Shown here: piece after piece, positions 1-9,980 of the stretch
How positions within the stretch are numbered: position 1 is the stretch's first letter
How the letters are laid out: each line of letters begins with the position of its first letter
Source of the DNA: Flavobacterium sp. LHD-85
GTDB lineage: Bacteria > Bacteroidota > Bacteroidia > Flavobacteriales > Flavobacteriaceae
Assembly: GCF_030929595.1 (NCBI RefSeq)
Contig: NZ_JAVFVR010000016.1
Location: 143,286 to 207,285 of the forward strand
Direction: 5' to 3'
Length of the DNA: 64,000 bases
Program-made: the position numbers and the translations under genes
The notes under the pieces: model-generated
What the model was told of the DNA's origin: nothing
What the model saw: the letters and a program-made list of their open reading frames with translations, nothing else
Database searches by the model: none

Positions 1-295
1 TAGTTGAAGATAATACGATAACTGGGACAGTGTTGAACTCTCTGTAATCTGGAGAAGTGAAATGATCTAAAAATTCCCATCCTCCCATAATTGGCATATT
101 TAAATCTAAAAAAATTAATTCAGGCCTTTTTTTAGCCTTATCATTGGTGTATTTTAGAACATTGAAATGATGAAGAGCTTCTTCGCCGTTTTGAGCTGTA
201 ATAACTTCATGTGAAAACGAAGATTTTGAAATTACCTTTTTGCATAGCATCAATGTGATAGGATCATCATCGATGCATAAAATCTGCTCAAGCAT
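1..295 (-). CDS. Response regulator receiver protein (partial, C-terminal end outside the window)
   Basis: Reading down from an ATG at 295-293 gives a CheY-like receiver domain that runs off the left edge of the window. The acidic cluster is at D9-D11 (CIDDDP). The likely phospho-acceptor is D64 in FLDLNMP, followed by a GGWEF segment and a VIVLSST strand carrying the conserved Ser/Thr. The start lies 5 bases after the stop of the histidine kinase upstream, so the two are almost certainly cotranscribed and partners. Whether an output domain follows cannot be seen. Flavobacterial proteins that start this way are often stand-alone receivers, but that is an inference. Confidence 0.88.
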   Translation of the reverse strand, partial: MLEQILCIDDDPITLMLCKKVISKSSFSHEVITAQNGEEALHHFNVLKYTNDKAKKRPELIFLDLNMPIMGGWEFLDHFTSPDYREFNTVPVIVLSST

Positions 296-300
296 AATAA

Positions 301-2010
301 TTAATTTTTAAATGTTATTGTAAATGTAGTTCCTTTATTGACTTCACTATCAATAGAGATTGTTCCTCCCATTGTTTCGACCTGCGATTTTACAAGGTAT
401 AATCCTAATCCTTTGCTGTCGGGATAATTGTGAAATCTTTGATAAAGTCCAAATACTTTATCGCGATTTCTTTCTAAGTCAATTCCGATTCCGTTGTCTT
501 TAAAGGTTAAGATTGTTCTTTGTTCTATTTGTTCTGCTGTTATAGATATTTTTAGTTTTCTGTTTTCCGATTTATACTTTATAGAATTAGTAAGCAGATT
601 TAATAGAATACTTTCGATGTAGGCTTTGTTGGTAATAAGTTCAGGGACTTTGTCAAATTTTAGTTTGATTATTGGTTTGTGTAATTCAATTTGAAAAGAA
701 AGCTGGCTAAATACGTTCTCAAAAACTTCTTTTAACGATACTTCTTCCTTTTGCATCGAAGGGTTGTCTTTAATAATAATGACTTTAACTAAATCATTGA
801 TGGTTTCATTTAGCAAATGTGTCGATTTTGTAAATCCGGCTAATATTTCTTCTAGCTCTTCATTTTCTATAGGAATGTCTTCTATTAAATTTAAAAGCCC
901 AATCAAATTAGAAAGTGGCGCTCTAAGATTGTGTGAGGTGATATAAGAGAATTGTTTTAAATCTTTATTGTTTTGCGTTAATTCTCGGATAAGATGTTCT
1001 TTTTCTGTTTCAAGTTTTTTCTCATCTGTAATATCCCTCTGTATCGAAATCCAGTGCGAAATTACTCCTTCATTATTAAAGATAGGTATCATGGAAAAAC
1101 GTACCCAATATTCTTCTTTGTTTTTAGTGTAAGTAATGGTTTCAATTAAGCATTCTTCTTCGTTTTTTATGGCTCTTAAAAGTTTTTTTAATTCGTCTGA
1201 ATCCGATTTAGGTCCCTTGAAAATGTTTGGCGATTTTCCAATGATTTCATTTGACTGATAACCCGACATTTGTGAAAATGCAGGGTTGACGTAAACTATT
1301 TTTGGTATTCTTCTTTCTGAAGAATTTGCCTCGGTAATTAAAATGGAATCTTTAGATTGTGTAATTACGGTTTCTAAAAGTTTTAATCTTTGTTCTTCTT
1401 CTTTTTGTTTTGTAATGTCTTGAATAGCACCAATCATTCTGATGGCTCTTCCAGTCTCATCTTTTAATAAAAACCCTCGATCTAATACATATTTATAAGA
1501 CCCGTCTGCACATCTGAAACGGTATTGGTCTTGCCATTTTTCTGTTTTTTGTTCTATAAAAGAATATAGTTTTATTGACATTCGGATGCTGTCTTCAGGG
1601 TGAATTTTGTCAAACCACCATTTAGAAGTTTTACCCACTTCTTTCGGGTCATAACCAAAAACACCTTCAATTCCTTTGTTCCAATTAATGCTATCCTCTT
1701 GAATTTTCCAGTCCCAGATCGTATCGCTAGTCGCTTTTGCTACAATGTCATATTTCTCATTTGATTCTTTTATTTCTTCGTTGGTTTTGTTTAGCTTTTC
1801 AAAGATGGTTATGTTTCTTTTTTCGTTTTTTGAAAGTATAAATCTGAAAACTAATCCAGTAATTAGAATAAATACAATATCTTTTATTAAAGCTATATAT
1901 AGATATTCTGATGAAGAAAAGTAGGTTGTGAGTAATTTATGACATAAGGCCGCCATAATTATCGAGATGATGGTATAAATAAGAGTAATTTGGAGAGTTT
2001 TACTTTTCAT
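301..2010 (-). CDS. PAS-domain sensor histidine kinase, membrane-bound
   Basis: This is a 569-residue sensor kinase. Two hydrophobic segments lie near residues 6-26 and 40-61, followed by a short helical linker. Two PAS/PAC modules span about 90-208 and 212-335; the PAC edges read GAIQDITKQ and ISIQRDITDEK. The HisKA dimerisation helix holds the probable phospho-acceptor H360 in SHNLRAPLSN. The ATPase domain shows the N box (NLLTNSIKYK), G1 (DNGIGIDL) and G2 (GLGLYLVKSQ). It should autophosphorylate and pass phosphate to the receiver protein encoded 5 bases downstream. The second PAS is the kind that often binds a small ligand or flavin, but no cofactor-specific motif is evident, so the signal is unknown. 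Confidence 0.93.
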   Translation of the reverse strand: MKSKTLQITLIYTIISIIMAALCHKLLTTYFSSSEYLYIALIKDIVFILITGLVFRFILSKNEKRNITIFEKLNKTNEEIKESNEKYDIVAKATSDTIWDWKIQEDSINWNKGIEGVFGYDPKEVGKTSKWWFDKIHPEDSIRMSIKLYSFIEQKTEKWQDQYRFRCADGSYKYVLDRGFLLKDETGRAIRMIGAIQDITKQKEEEQRLKLLETVITQSKDSILITEANSSERRIPKIVYVNPAFSQMSGYQSNEIIGKSPNIFKGPKSDSDELKKLLRAIKNEEECLIETITYTKNKEEYWVRFSMIPIFNNEGVISHWISIQRDITDEKKLETEKEHLIRELTQNNKDLKQFSYITSHNLRAPLSNLIGLLNLIEDIPIENEELEEILAGFTKSTHLLNETINDLVKVIIIKDNPSMQKEEVSLKEVFENVFSQLSFQIELHKPIIKLKFDKVPELITNKAYIESILLNLLTNSIKYKSENRKLKISITAEQIEQRTILTFKDNGIGIDLERNRDKVFGLYQRFHNYPDSKGLGLYLVKSQVETMGGTISIDSEVNKGTTFTITFKN

Positions 2011-2151
2011 CAGTTCAAATATAGTTAATTTAACAATAACTAAACGTATGTTAATGTCATTTTGAAACCGATATTTAGATGTTTTGTATTAACTAATTGA
2101 TTGTATATACGCAAACTATGATAGAAACGTTTTTTTTTACAAAATAAAGTG

Positions 2152-2159
2152 TACCTTTG
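2152..2159 (+). promoter_or_regulatory. Probable -7 promoter box of typA
   Basis: TACCTTTG matches the Bacteroidota -7 consensus TAnnTTTG and lies 19 bases before the typA ATG. No convincing TTG (-33) was seen at the usual distance. Confidence 0.5.
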
Positions 2160-2178
2160 CGCCCATTAAAAATCACAG

Positions 2179-3975
2179 ATGGAATCTATTAGAAACATTG
2201 CAATTATTGCCCACGTCGATCACGGTAAAACAACTTTGGTTGATAAAATTATGTATCACTGTCAGTTATTTCGTGAGAACGAAAACACAGGTGATTTAAT
2301 CTTAGATAATAATGATTTAGAGCGTGAGAGAGGTATTACAATTACTTCTAAGAACGTATCTGTTCAATATAAAGGAACAAAAATCAATATTATCGATACT
2401 CCTGGTCACGCCGATTTTGGAGGTGAAGTTGAACGTGTATTGAACATGGCCGATGGTGTATGTTTGCTAGTTGATGCTTTTGAAGGACCAATGCCACAAA
2501 CTCGTTTTGTTTTGCAAAAAGCGATCGATTTAGGATTGAAACCTTGCGTGGTTATCAATAAAGTAGATAAAGAAAACTGTACTCCTGAAGAAGTTCACGA
2601 AAAAGTTTTTGACCTTATGTTCGAATTAGGAGCTACTGAAGAGCAGTTAGATTTCCCAGCTGTTTACGGTTCTGCTAAAAACAACTGGATGTCTGATGAT
2701 TGGAAAAATCAAACAGAAAACATTGAACCATTATTAGACATGGTTATCGCGAATGTTCCTGCTCCTAAAGTTTCTGAAGGAACTCCTCAAATGTTGATTA
2801 CATCTTTAGATTTCTCTTCATTTACAGGTCGTATCGCTATCGGACGTCTTGAAAGAGGAACTTTGAAAGAAGGAATGCCAATTTCTTTAGTAAAAAGAGA
2901 TGGTAAAATCATCAAATCTAGAATTAAAGAATTACACACTTTTGAAGGTTTAGGCCGTAGAAAAGTAGAAGAAGTTGTTGCTGGAGATATTTGTGCTGTT
3001 GTAGGTATTGAAGGTTTTGAAATTGGTGATACTATCGCTGATTTTGAAAATCCAGAAGCTTTACAAACTATTGCTATCGACGAGCCAACAATGAGTATGT
3101 TGTTTACAATTAACGATTCTCCTTTCTTTGGTAAAGAAGGTAAATTTGTTACTTCTAGACACATCCGCGAAAGATTGACAAAAGAGTTGGAGAAAAACTT
3201 AGCGATGAAAGTTGGAGAAACTGATTCTGCTGATAAATTCATGGTTTTTGGTCGTGGTGTACTTCACTTATCTGTTCTTATTGAAACAATGAGAAGAGAA
3301 GGATACGAGCTTCAAATTGGTCAGCCACAAGTTATCATCAAAGAAGTTGATGGTGTTAAATGTGAGCCAATTGAGGAGTTAACTATCGACTTGCCAGAAA
3401 ACCTTTCTGGTAGAGCGGTTGAATTCGTAACAATCCGTAAAGGAGAAATGCTTTCTATGGAAGGTAAAGGTGAGCGTATGATTATTAAATTCAACATTCC
3501 ATCTCGTGGAATCATTGGTTTGAGAAATCAGTTGCTTACTGCTACTGCTGGTGAGGCTATCATGGCACACCGTTTCATCGGGTACGAACCATACAAAGGA
3601 GAAATTCCTGGACGTAACAACGGTTCATTAATCTCTATGGAAAATGGAAAAGCAATTCCTTACTCTATTGATAAATTACAAGATCGTGGTAAATTCTTCG
3701 TTGATCCAAACGAGGACATCTATGAAGGTCAGGTAATTGGGGAAAATACTCGTAGCGATGATATGACTGTTAACGTTACTAAAACGAAAAAACTTTCTAA
3801 CGTACGTTCTTCTGGAGCTGATGATAAAGCTAGAATTATTCCAGCTATCAAATTCTCATTAGAAGAAGCTTTAGAGTACATCCAAAAAGATGAGTACGTT
3901 GAAGTTACTCCAAAATCTTTACGTTTAAGAAAGATTTACTTAAGTGAAACTGATAGAAAAAGATATAAAATCTAA
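2179..3975 (+). CDS. typA: Ribosome-associated translational GTPase TypA/BipA
   Basis: The 598-residue protein has the usual length and order of TypA/BipA. The N-terminal GTPase shows G1 (AHVDHGKTT, residues 11-19), the RGITI switch, G3 (DTPGHADFGGE) and G4 (NKVDKE). An EF-Tu-like domain 2 follows, then the EF-G-like domains III and V, and the BipA-specific C-terminal domain with the conserved RGIIGLRNQ and NLSGRAVEF segments. In other bacteria BipA binds the 70S ribosome and supports 50S assembly and growth at low temperature or under stress. The gene stands alone, with its own -7 box and terminator. Start: the ATG follows directly on the promoter and the GTPase begins at once. Confidence 0.97.
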   Translation: MESIRNIAIIAHVDHGKTTLVDKIMYHCQLFRENENTGDLILDNNDLERERGITITSKNVSVQYKGTKINIIDTPGHADFGGEVERVLNMADGVCLLVDAFEGPMPQTRFVLQKAIDLGLKPCVVINKVDKENCTPEEVHEKVFDLMFELGATEEQLDFPAVYGSAKNNWMSDDWKNQTENIEPLLDMVIANVPAPKVSEGTPQMLITSLDFSSFTGRIAIGRLERGTLKEGMPISLVKRDGKIIKSRIKELHTFEGLGRRKVEEVVAGDICAVVGIEGFEIGDTIADFENPEALQTIAIDEPTMSMLFTINDSPFFGKEGKFVTSRHIRERLTKELEKNLAMKVGETDSADKFMVFGRGVLHLSVLIETMRREGYELQIGQPQVIIKEVDGVKCEPIEELTIDLPENLSGRAVEFVTIRKGEMLSMEGKGERMIIKFNIPSRGIIGLRNQLLTATAGEAIMAHRFIGYEPYKGEIPGRNNGSLISMENGKAIPYSIDKLQDRGKFFVDPNEDIYEGQVIGENTRSDDMTVNVTKTKKLSNVRSSGADDKARIIPAIKFSLEEALEYIQKDEYVEVTPKSLRLRKIYLSETDRKRYKI

Positions 3976-3997
3976 TTAGTTTTAACTTTCAATATAA

Positions 3998-4040
3998 AAA
4001 ATCCCAAATTCCAGTTTTATGGAGTTTGGGATTCTTTTTT
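3998..4040 (+). terminator. Intrinsic terminator after typA
   Basis: ATCCCAAATTCC (4001-4012) pairs with GGAGTTTGGGAT (4021-4032) with one mismatch around an 8-base loop. A run of T (4034-4040) follows. Because A residues precede the stem, it could also act on minus-strand transcripts arriving from the right. Confidence 0.8.
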
Positions 4041-4133
4041 GTGTTTTAATCGGAATTGCTTTTTGCAATTGAAATTTATAAAGTTTGGAGTTTTTTTCAA
4101 GTATTGGAATTTCAGATATTGGAATTTAAAACA

Positions 4134-6608
4134 TTATCTTTTTAAAGAAAAATGCCCTTTAGCTTCCCTATTGTCTTCCAATTTTAAGGTATACCAATAA
4201 TCATCTGCTGGAAGTGGATTTCCAGTAAATGTGCCATCCCATCCCAAATCTGATGGATGAATTTGTTTTATAAGTTTGCCATATCGATCAAAAATGTAAA
4301 TAATTGCATTTTTATTTTCGGTAGTATTGAGACCTACAATATTCCAGTAATCGTTATACCCGTCATCGTTTGGTGTAAAAAATTTTGGAGCACCTACAAC
4401 TGCTGCAGTTTTGTGTATTGTCCCGCAATTTTTTTTATCATTGACATAAACTTCGTAGATTCCTGCTGCAACATTTTCGAAAATATTTGAATCTTGAAAA
4501 GGACCGTTAGGATTGTCAAGAGCATATTGATATTCTCCTTTTCCTTCAACAATTACAGTGATTTTATTTGAATCGTTAATTGTTAAATCTGCAATCTCAA
4601 TTTTTATTATAGTTGCCTTATCTGATGCTGTAACTTCTATTGTTCTGGTTTTACTGCAATTAAATTTGTTTTTCACTGTTACGGTATAAATGCCAGCTTC
4701 ATTCACGTCTAATGTGGGCAATATTTGATCTGGAATTGGAATTCCATCTTTTGCCCATTCATAGCTAAAGTTATTGGCTATGCTACTTTCAGAAATTCCA
4801 GATTCTAAATGTGCATAGTAAGAAGAAGAACCCTCACAAACGTTTGTAAAACCTGTGGTTTCAATATTAGGGAGTTTATTTATTTCGAGATTAATTTTAT
4901 GAATTTCCAAGCAGTTATTGTTTTCTTCTACACGAGCATAAACCTCGTCATTATAAGGAATTCTATTTTGATATGCTCTTATATTTTCTATTGCATCTTT
5001 CTCCAGCAAAGCATCTTTTTCTGAACTATAATATTTTACAGTTTGCGAATTGCTGGATACTATGGCAACATCAGATAGGTCGAAAGAATGCAGTCCGTCT
5101 TCAATTCCGTCATCATCGCATGTAGGATTTAAAGTGTGTTCAATAACAGAAACGGGATTGGTTTTGAGTGTTAGAGTACCAAGGTTAGAACATTTCGTGA
5201 TAGAATTTGTTATACGGACATATAAAGTTTGAGGATTTGTTGTATTGTAAAAGTCTGGAGCTATAGCGTTTGTGTTATTCTCAGAATCATTTTTATTTAA
5301 GAAAAATTGAGTAGCCATGTCAGGGTTTTTGAATGTCAATTCTGAATTCGCCTGATTTAAATTGAATAGAACCAATCCTGTTCCATTTTTGCTTGAATCG
5401 CATTGTTCTAGTGTCGCAGCAATTTTTGCCGGTAACGGATTTATATTAAGTGTAATTTTTCTAATCGTAGCACAATAAAATGAGTCGGATGCTTTTGCAT
5501 AAATAAATTGTTGTCCTGGAATTGTATTGTAAAAGAGGTCAGTCAATTCGTTTGTATTGTTTTCTGCATCTATCTGAGTTAAATAATATTTGATGTTTAA
5601 ATCCTTTTTATTTGGAAAAATCGTTTCAGTAATATCTTTTAAATAAAAGTTAGCTCTGCCGTTATGATCATTACCATCAGAAGAATCGTCGCATACATCA
5701 AATGAAGTTTTGGGAAATGATAATTTGTAATTATTGAGTGATATTGAAAAATCTGTTGTGGTAAAACATTTTGTAATCGAATTTGTTAGTCTTATGTAGA
5801 TTTTCTGTTTTAAAGACGTATTTCTAAATGCTTCAGGATGAATAATAGGATTTTCTCCTAGTATTGCATCATTTGCATTAGTATGATAGGTAATTGTAAT
5901 CTCAGGCTGATTTTGTACTACCGAATCGGTGTTTTGTGTTAAATCAAAAAGCGTAGTATTATCGTCAACAGAATCTGTGTCACACTTTTCTAAATTAAGA
6001 ATGAATTCGGGATTAGGAGCTTTAAATACAGGAGGGTCGTACAATTTAGCCGAACCATTCCATGTTATATTAAATTTTGAATCTCCTGAATATCTGCAAA
6101 TTACAATGAAATAACTTTCGTTGTCTTGAGTAGTAAGTAATTTTACAAAACCATCACCATTAGTTCCTATATCTTGACAGTCCTGCTGTACGCCTAAGCC
6201 TTCAAAACTTTCAGATGCAAATGAGTTCATGCCGGTGATGTTAGTGCTTTGTTTTGCAAGCTGAGGATTTGTAAAAGTATATCGAATAGGATCTTTTAAG
6301 TTATCGCAGGACACATTTGGACCAAAAACATAAAAATCAAAATCAACGCCCAAATCACTGCTTTCTGGGGTTAAAGTAAATCCGAGCGTTCCGCCTTTCT
6401 GGATATTTACTTTTAACCATAGACTGCTTACTTCGGGTATTTTGCAACGGGTAATATCTTGGAAATCTTTGATTAGGCCTGGCCCTTGAGCTGTCAAATC
6501 AGACAGGTTGTTATTGCCGCAAACTGTTACAAAGTCTTTACAGTCATTTTGTCCGTAAAGTTTTAAGGAGATAATTAAAAATAGCAGAAATATTTTAACT
6601 CGATTCAT
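4134..6608 (-). CDS. Large secreted protein with type B T9SS sorting domain (gliding motility-associated C-terminal domain)
   Basis: This 824-residue protein starts with a signal peptide (about residues 1-19, ending ...LKLYGQ). The middle holds several repeated modules of roughly 90 residues, each with a Cys-Asp pattern (LEQCDSSKNG, FDVCDDSSDG, TCDDDGIEDG) followed by an aromatic-rich YYLTQIDAENN-like segment. Near residues 590-670 there is a PKD/Ig-like stretch (YEWAKDG...AGIYTVTV). The C-terminus is the type B sorting domain: FFTPNDDGYNDYW, IYIFDRYGKLIKQ, GWDGTF and the terminal KGHFSLKR. The type IX machinery should carry it to the cell surface. Such proteins are commonly adhesins or matrix proteins, but no specific ligand or enzyme domain is visible. 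A paralogue with the same end lies just upstream in transcription. Confidence 0.9.
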   Translation of the reverse strand: MNRVKIFLLFLIISLKLYGQNDCKDFVTVCGNNNLSDLTAQGPGLIKDFQDITRCKIPEVSSLWLKVNIQKGGTLGFTLTPESSDLGVDFDFYVFGPNVSCDNLKDPIRYTFTNPQLAKQSTNITGMNSFASESFEGLGVQQDCQDIGTNGDGFVKLLTTQDNESYFIVICRYSGDSKFNITWNGSAKLYDPPVFKAPNPEFILNLEKCDTDSVDDNTTLFDLTQNTDSVVQNQPEITITYHTNANDAILGENPIIHPEAFRNTSLKQKIYIRLTNSITKCFTTTDFSISLNNYKLSFPKTSFDVCDDSSDGNDHNGRANFYLKDITETIFPNKKDLNIKYYLTQIDAENNTNELTDLFYNTIPGQQFIYAKASDSFYCATIRKITLNINPLPAKIAATLEQCDSSKNGTGLVLFNLNQANSELTFKNPDMATQFFLNKNDSENNTNAIAPDFYNTTNPQTLYVRITNSITKCSNLGTLTLKTNPVSVIEHTLNPTCDDDGIEDGLHSFDLSDVAIVSSNSQTVKYYSSEKDALLEKDAIENIRAYQNRIPYNDEVYARVEENNNCLEIHKINLEINKLPNIETTGFTNVCEGSSSYYAHLESGISESSIANNFSYEWAKDGIPIPDQILPTLDVNEAGIYTVTVKNKFNCSKTRTIEVTASDKATIIKIEIADLTINDSNKITVIVEGKGEYQYALDNPNGPFQDSNIFENVAAGIYEVYVNDKKNCGTIHKTAAVVGAPKFFTPNDDGYNDYWNIVGLNTTENKNAIIYIFDRYGKLIKQIHPSDLGWDGTFTGNPLPADDYWYTLKLEDNREAKGHFSLKR

Positions 6609-6772
6609 CTTATTAAAGTAAGATGTAAAAGTAAAAATATGTAGTTGAAATCTTAAGTTGCTGGACTGTTGTTTGTTGGCTATTTTTTGTTTTTCGTAGA
6701 ATTTATTTTCAAGGATGTTAAATTAAATGGTTATATGTGCTATTATTGTTGAAAAAGCAAGAGTTTAAAATA

Positions 6773-9127
6773 TTACCTCTTCAGACTAAAATGCCCTTTT
6801 ACATTTTTTCCGTTAACAAAAAGAAGAGTAAACCAATAATCATCTGAAGGCATTTCTCTTCCGTTAAAAATTCCGTTCCAGCCTGATCCATTTTGGTTCA
6901 TTTGCTTTAATAATTTCCCATAACGATCAAAGATTGAAATCGTATAATCTGGCATTTGATCAATGTTTTTAATTGCCCACAAATCATTGTATCCGTCTCC
7001 ATTTGGAGTAAAGAAACGCGGATAATCTAAAACGTATATTTGAAATGCATTAGACAGACCGCAACCGTTTTTGTCTCTGGCAATCGCATTGTAAACTCCC
7101 GGACTTATTTGCGTGAAAGTTGGATCGTCTTGAAAAACGGATCCATCAAGCGAAAATTCATAATTTCCAACGCCCGTATATAGAATTTTTACAGAATTGT
7201 CTGTTCCAGAAAAATCTTTAACATCTGCTCCTGTAATTGTAGCTGGTTCAGATAAAATTACTTTGAAATTTTTAGTTTTTGGGCATCCATTTGCATCTGT
7301 TACGGTTACCGAGTAATCACCTGGGGTGCTAACTTGGATTGAATTTGTTGTGCCTAAGTTATTAGACCAATTATAACTGCTAAAACCAGTGGCAACAGAT
7401 AATGTTATCTGATCTCCTTTGCAAAGATATTGTGTTGCATCTTCAAAATTGGGCGGGTCAAAAGTATGTATAATCAATTCGATAGGAGTGATATCATAGC
7501 AATCAGAACCGTTGATGGCACGAGCATAAATAGTCTGGCTGTTTGGTACAGTATTTTTAAAAATATTTGGCAACGGATTTGTTTCTGTAATTGCATCAGA
7601 AGCTGTTGTAAAATAAGTGAATACTAATCCAGTTGGCAGACCTGTTGAAATTTGAGGAGTTACTTCTGTCGCTAAATCAAATTGATAATATCCGTCTTGA
7701 ATTTCGTCTCCATCACACTTGGCAATTGGAGATTGATCTGGAATTGCAGTATTAGAAATATTTAGTGTAATTTCTGCAGTCGCACTGCAACCAAAAGTAT
7801 TTTCAATTCTTGCAAAAACGATTTGATTCGGTGCTTTGTTAGTATAACGTTGAGGATTTGAAATTGGATTTGTTTTTGCCTGTGCATCTGCCAAAGTTTC
7901 GTAATATCCTTGGTTGGTAATCTGCGAGTTATTATTTTTTATGATATTGGCAACTTTTGTCAAATCAAAAATGGTGATACCGTCTGTGTTATCATCGCAT
8001 TGCAATAAAGAAGTGTTGGTTGATTGAATTTGTGGTGAAAATTCAATTGTGATTTCTCCAACAGAAATACATGTTGTGCCGCTTAAATTCGCCTCAACTT
8101 TATACATGCCTGTTGTTTGCACAGCATAAGAGGAAGATGTTGCTCCTGGAATTTGAACATAATTATTGGAAGCGTCTTTTTTGAACCATTTAAAAGTGTA
8201 ATCCGGTAAACTTATATTGGTTTCCAAAACGTAACTTTCGCCAAAGCAGACAGGATTATTATTTGCCACAGTTCTGTCTTCTCCAAAGTTTATTTTAGTT
8301 ACAAAACTTCCTGCTTCAATAAAAACTGCCGAGTTGTATTGTCTCGTGGCATCATCAGCAATAACCAATTTTAAGTGGTATTTTTTGTTCGGAATGACCT
8401 CTGTAGAAGCATTCATTACTACAGTTTGCCCAGCGTAGTTAATAGGGCTGGAGGTTGTATTGTATCCATTAAAGTAACTTTCGTTTACAGCTTCGCATCC
8501 TATCAATGGTTCTCCACCGCTGCCATTTATGGTATTAATTTTTGGGTGAACTGTTGTGGCAGAAACCGCTGTTGCAGAATTGGGTAAAACAGCGAGATTT
8601 TTATAATTTTCACTGCTTCCCGCTTCTTTAATCAAGAAAGCAAATCCGTCTGAATAAATGCAAGGGAAATTATTTTGATATTCATTCGAAGCAAAAATAT
8701 AATTGAAGCTTATTGAATTAGTTAGAGCCACGAAATCAAATTCTAAAACTGTAGCCTGTGTGCTATTGTTAATGCCTAAAGCTTGATTAAGGTCGGAGTC
8801 ACCATTCCAACCTTGCACTTGCACTCCTTTAGAATTTTGCTGAACAAAGGGGCCTTCTGCATTTTTACTTGGTGAAGTGCTCAACACTATTCCGCTTGAA
8901 AATGGAAAGTTTGCACCAGCTGTAAAAGAGCCATAACTTTGCTGGTTTGGAGTTGGGTTTCCTGATGCGCCTACACTTTCAATATCAACACAAGAACTAT
9001 TTATTAAAACATTTTGAATTAAATCTGTTGGTGTTGCCGTATTATTTACAGAAATATTCTGTGCGCTGCTTTTATGACAAAAACAGCACAAGATGAAAAT
9101 TGGTATTAAAAATCGTAGTTGACTCAT
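6773..9127 (-). CDS. Choice-of-anchor L domain protein with type B T9SS sorting domain
   Basis: The 784-residue protein has a signal peptide (residues 1-22, ...HKSSAQ). It then has a choice-of-anchor L module at about 25-275, recognised from LIQNVLINSSC near the start, FDFVALTNSISFNYIFASNEY, the F-C-Y-SDGFAF segment and the closing LKLVIADDA. Ig/PKD-like strands follow, and then two Cys-Asp repeat modules (LLQCDDNTDG, IAKCDGDEIQDG) like those of the neighbouring protein. The end is the type B sorting domain (FFTPNGDGYNDLW, ISIFDRYGKLLKQ, KGHFSLKR). It should be surface-exposed or released. The 164-base gap to the downstream paralogue holds no clear terminator, so the two may share a transcript. 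Confidence 0.9.
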   Translation of the reverse strand: MSQLRFLIPIFILCCFCHKSSAQNISVNNTATPTDLIQNVLINSSCVDIESVGASGNPTPNQQSYGSFTAGANFPFSSGIVLSTSPSKNAEGPFVQQNSKGVQVQGWNGDSDLNQALGINNSTQATVLEFDFVALTNSISFNYIFASNEYQNNFPCIYSDGFAFLIKEAGSSENYKNLAVLPNSATAVSATTVHPKINTINGSGGEPLIGCEAVNESYFNGYNTTSSPINYAGQTVVMNASTEVIPNKKYHLKLVIADDATRQYNSAVFIEAGSFVTKINFGEDRTVANNNPVCFGESYVLETNISLPDYTFKWFKKDASNNYVQIPGATSSSYAVQTTGMYKVEANLSGTTCISVGEITIEFSPQIQSTNTSLLQCDDNTDGITIFDLTKVANIIKNNNSQITNQGYYETLADAQAKTNPISNPQRYTNKAPNQIVFARIENTFGCSATAEITLNISNTAIPDQSPIAKCDGDEIQDGYYQFDLATEVTPQISTGLPTGLVFTYFTTASDAITETNPLPNIFKNTVPNSQTIYARAINGSDCYDITPIELIIHTFDPPNFEDATQYLCKGDQITLSVATGFSSYNWSNNLGTTNSIQVSTPGDYSVTVTDANGCPKTKNFKVILSEPATITGADVKDFSGTDNSVKILYTGVGNYEFSLDGSVFQDDPTFTQISPGVYNAIARDKNGCGLSNAFQIYVLDYPRFFTPNGDGYNDLWAIKNIDQMPDYTISIFDRYGKLLKQMNQNGSGWNGIFNGREMPSDDYWFTLLFVNGKNVKGHFSLKR

Positions 9128-9140
9128 AGTAACAAATATA

Positions 9141-9977
9141 CTACAAATCTCTATTTTTTAATAATTTGTAAGAAAAATAAACAAACGTAAAAGTCCAAGC
9201 TAAAACGATAAAAACAGCAAAATAATCAACACTAAAATCAGCATCTGTTTCAATTCCCATTTGTGTGCCAATGTTCTTCACAACAGATAATCTTGGGCCT
9301 GGATTAACAATTAAATTGGACATTGATTCTAGAGGGAGAAATTGTGTGATTTTTTTATCAATATCGCTGTCTGGAAAAATTTTAAATGCTAAAGTACCTC
9401 TTATTATTGCTTCAATTATATTCCAAACCAAAAGAAAACCAAGAGCAAAAGCAGAACGTTTTACTAATATTCCTAAAAATAAACAGAACGAAAAGAAACC
9501 TGTCAATTTTACAAAAAAGGCTAGTAGATAATCTAAGTCACTAAAGATAATGCCAAATTCGGTGTAAGAAGAAAACGATAATCCTAGAATTAAACTCATT
9601 ACAAAAACAAAAACTGTAGATGCAAAAGCAAATAAAACTACTGTTAAGAATTTAGATAAAATAAATTCTTTTTTGCTAAGACCATCAATTAAGTTTTGTT
9701 TTAAAGTTCCGTAGCTATACTCATTTGCCATCATGGAAACAATTACAATGGCTAAAAAGAATTTCATCCAAGCGGCAACATACGTATTAAAATGCCAGAT
9801 AAACGGAAAATTGAAAATTCCCATTTCTGCCAAATGAAATTTAAAAATTCCAATATCAAATTTTATTGCTGCAATTAGAGCTATAAAAGAAAGTAATACA
9901 AAGTAAGTTAGGGTTAATATTTTACTGGCTTTGTTCATCCAGATTTTTTGCAATTCTATAGAGAGAAGTCTTTTCAT
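9141..9977 (-). CDS. ABC-2 type transporter permease
   Basis: This is a 278-residue membrane protein with six hydrophobic segments (about 20-40, 62-82, 110-135, 150-170, 176-195 and 250-270). The arrangement is typical of ABC-2 export permeases. The segment MMANEYSYGTLKQNLIDGLSKKEF, the amphipathic stretch between membrane helices 2 and 3, is characteristic of the Bacteroidota ABC-2 family. The gene follows its ATPase with a gap of 3 bases, so the two products should form one exporter. The substrate is unknown. The first helix is preceded by a short basic cytoplasmic tail (MKRLLSIELQKIW), which supports the chosen start. Confidence 0.88.
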   Translation of the reverse strand: MKRLLSIELQKIWMNKASKILTLTYFVLLSFIALIAAIKFDIGIFKFHLAEMGIFNFPFIWHFNTYVAAWMKFFLAIVIVSMMANEYSYGTLKQNLIDGLSKKEFILSKFLTVVLFAFASTVFVFVMSLILGLSFSSYTEFGIIFSDLDYLLAFFVKLTGFFSFCLFLGILVKRSAFALGFLLVWNIIEAIIRGTLAFKIFPDSDIDKKITQFLPLESMSNLIVNPGPRLSVVKNIGTQMGIETDADFSVDYFAVFIVLAWTFTFVYFSYKLLKNRDL

Positions 9978-9980
9978 GGT

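Noticed and set aside
2787..3242. An open reading frame of 151 codons on the minus strand inside typA
   Set aside because: It lies wholly within a strongly conserved gene and is low in complexity; it is a shadow of the typA codons.
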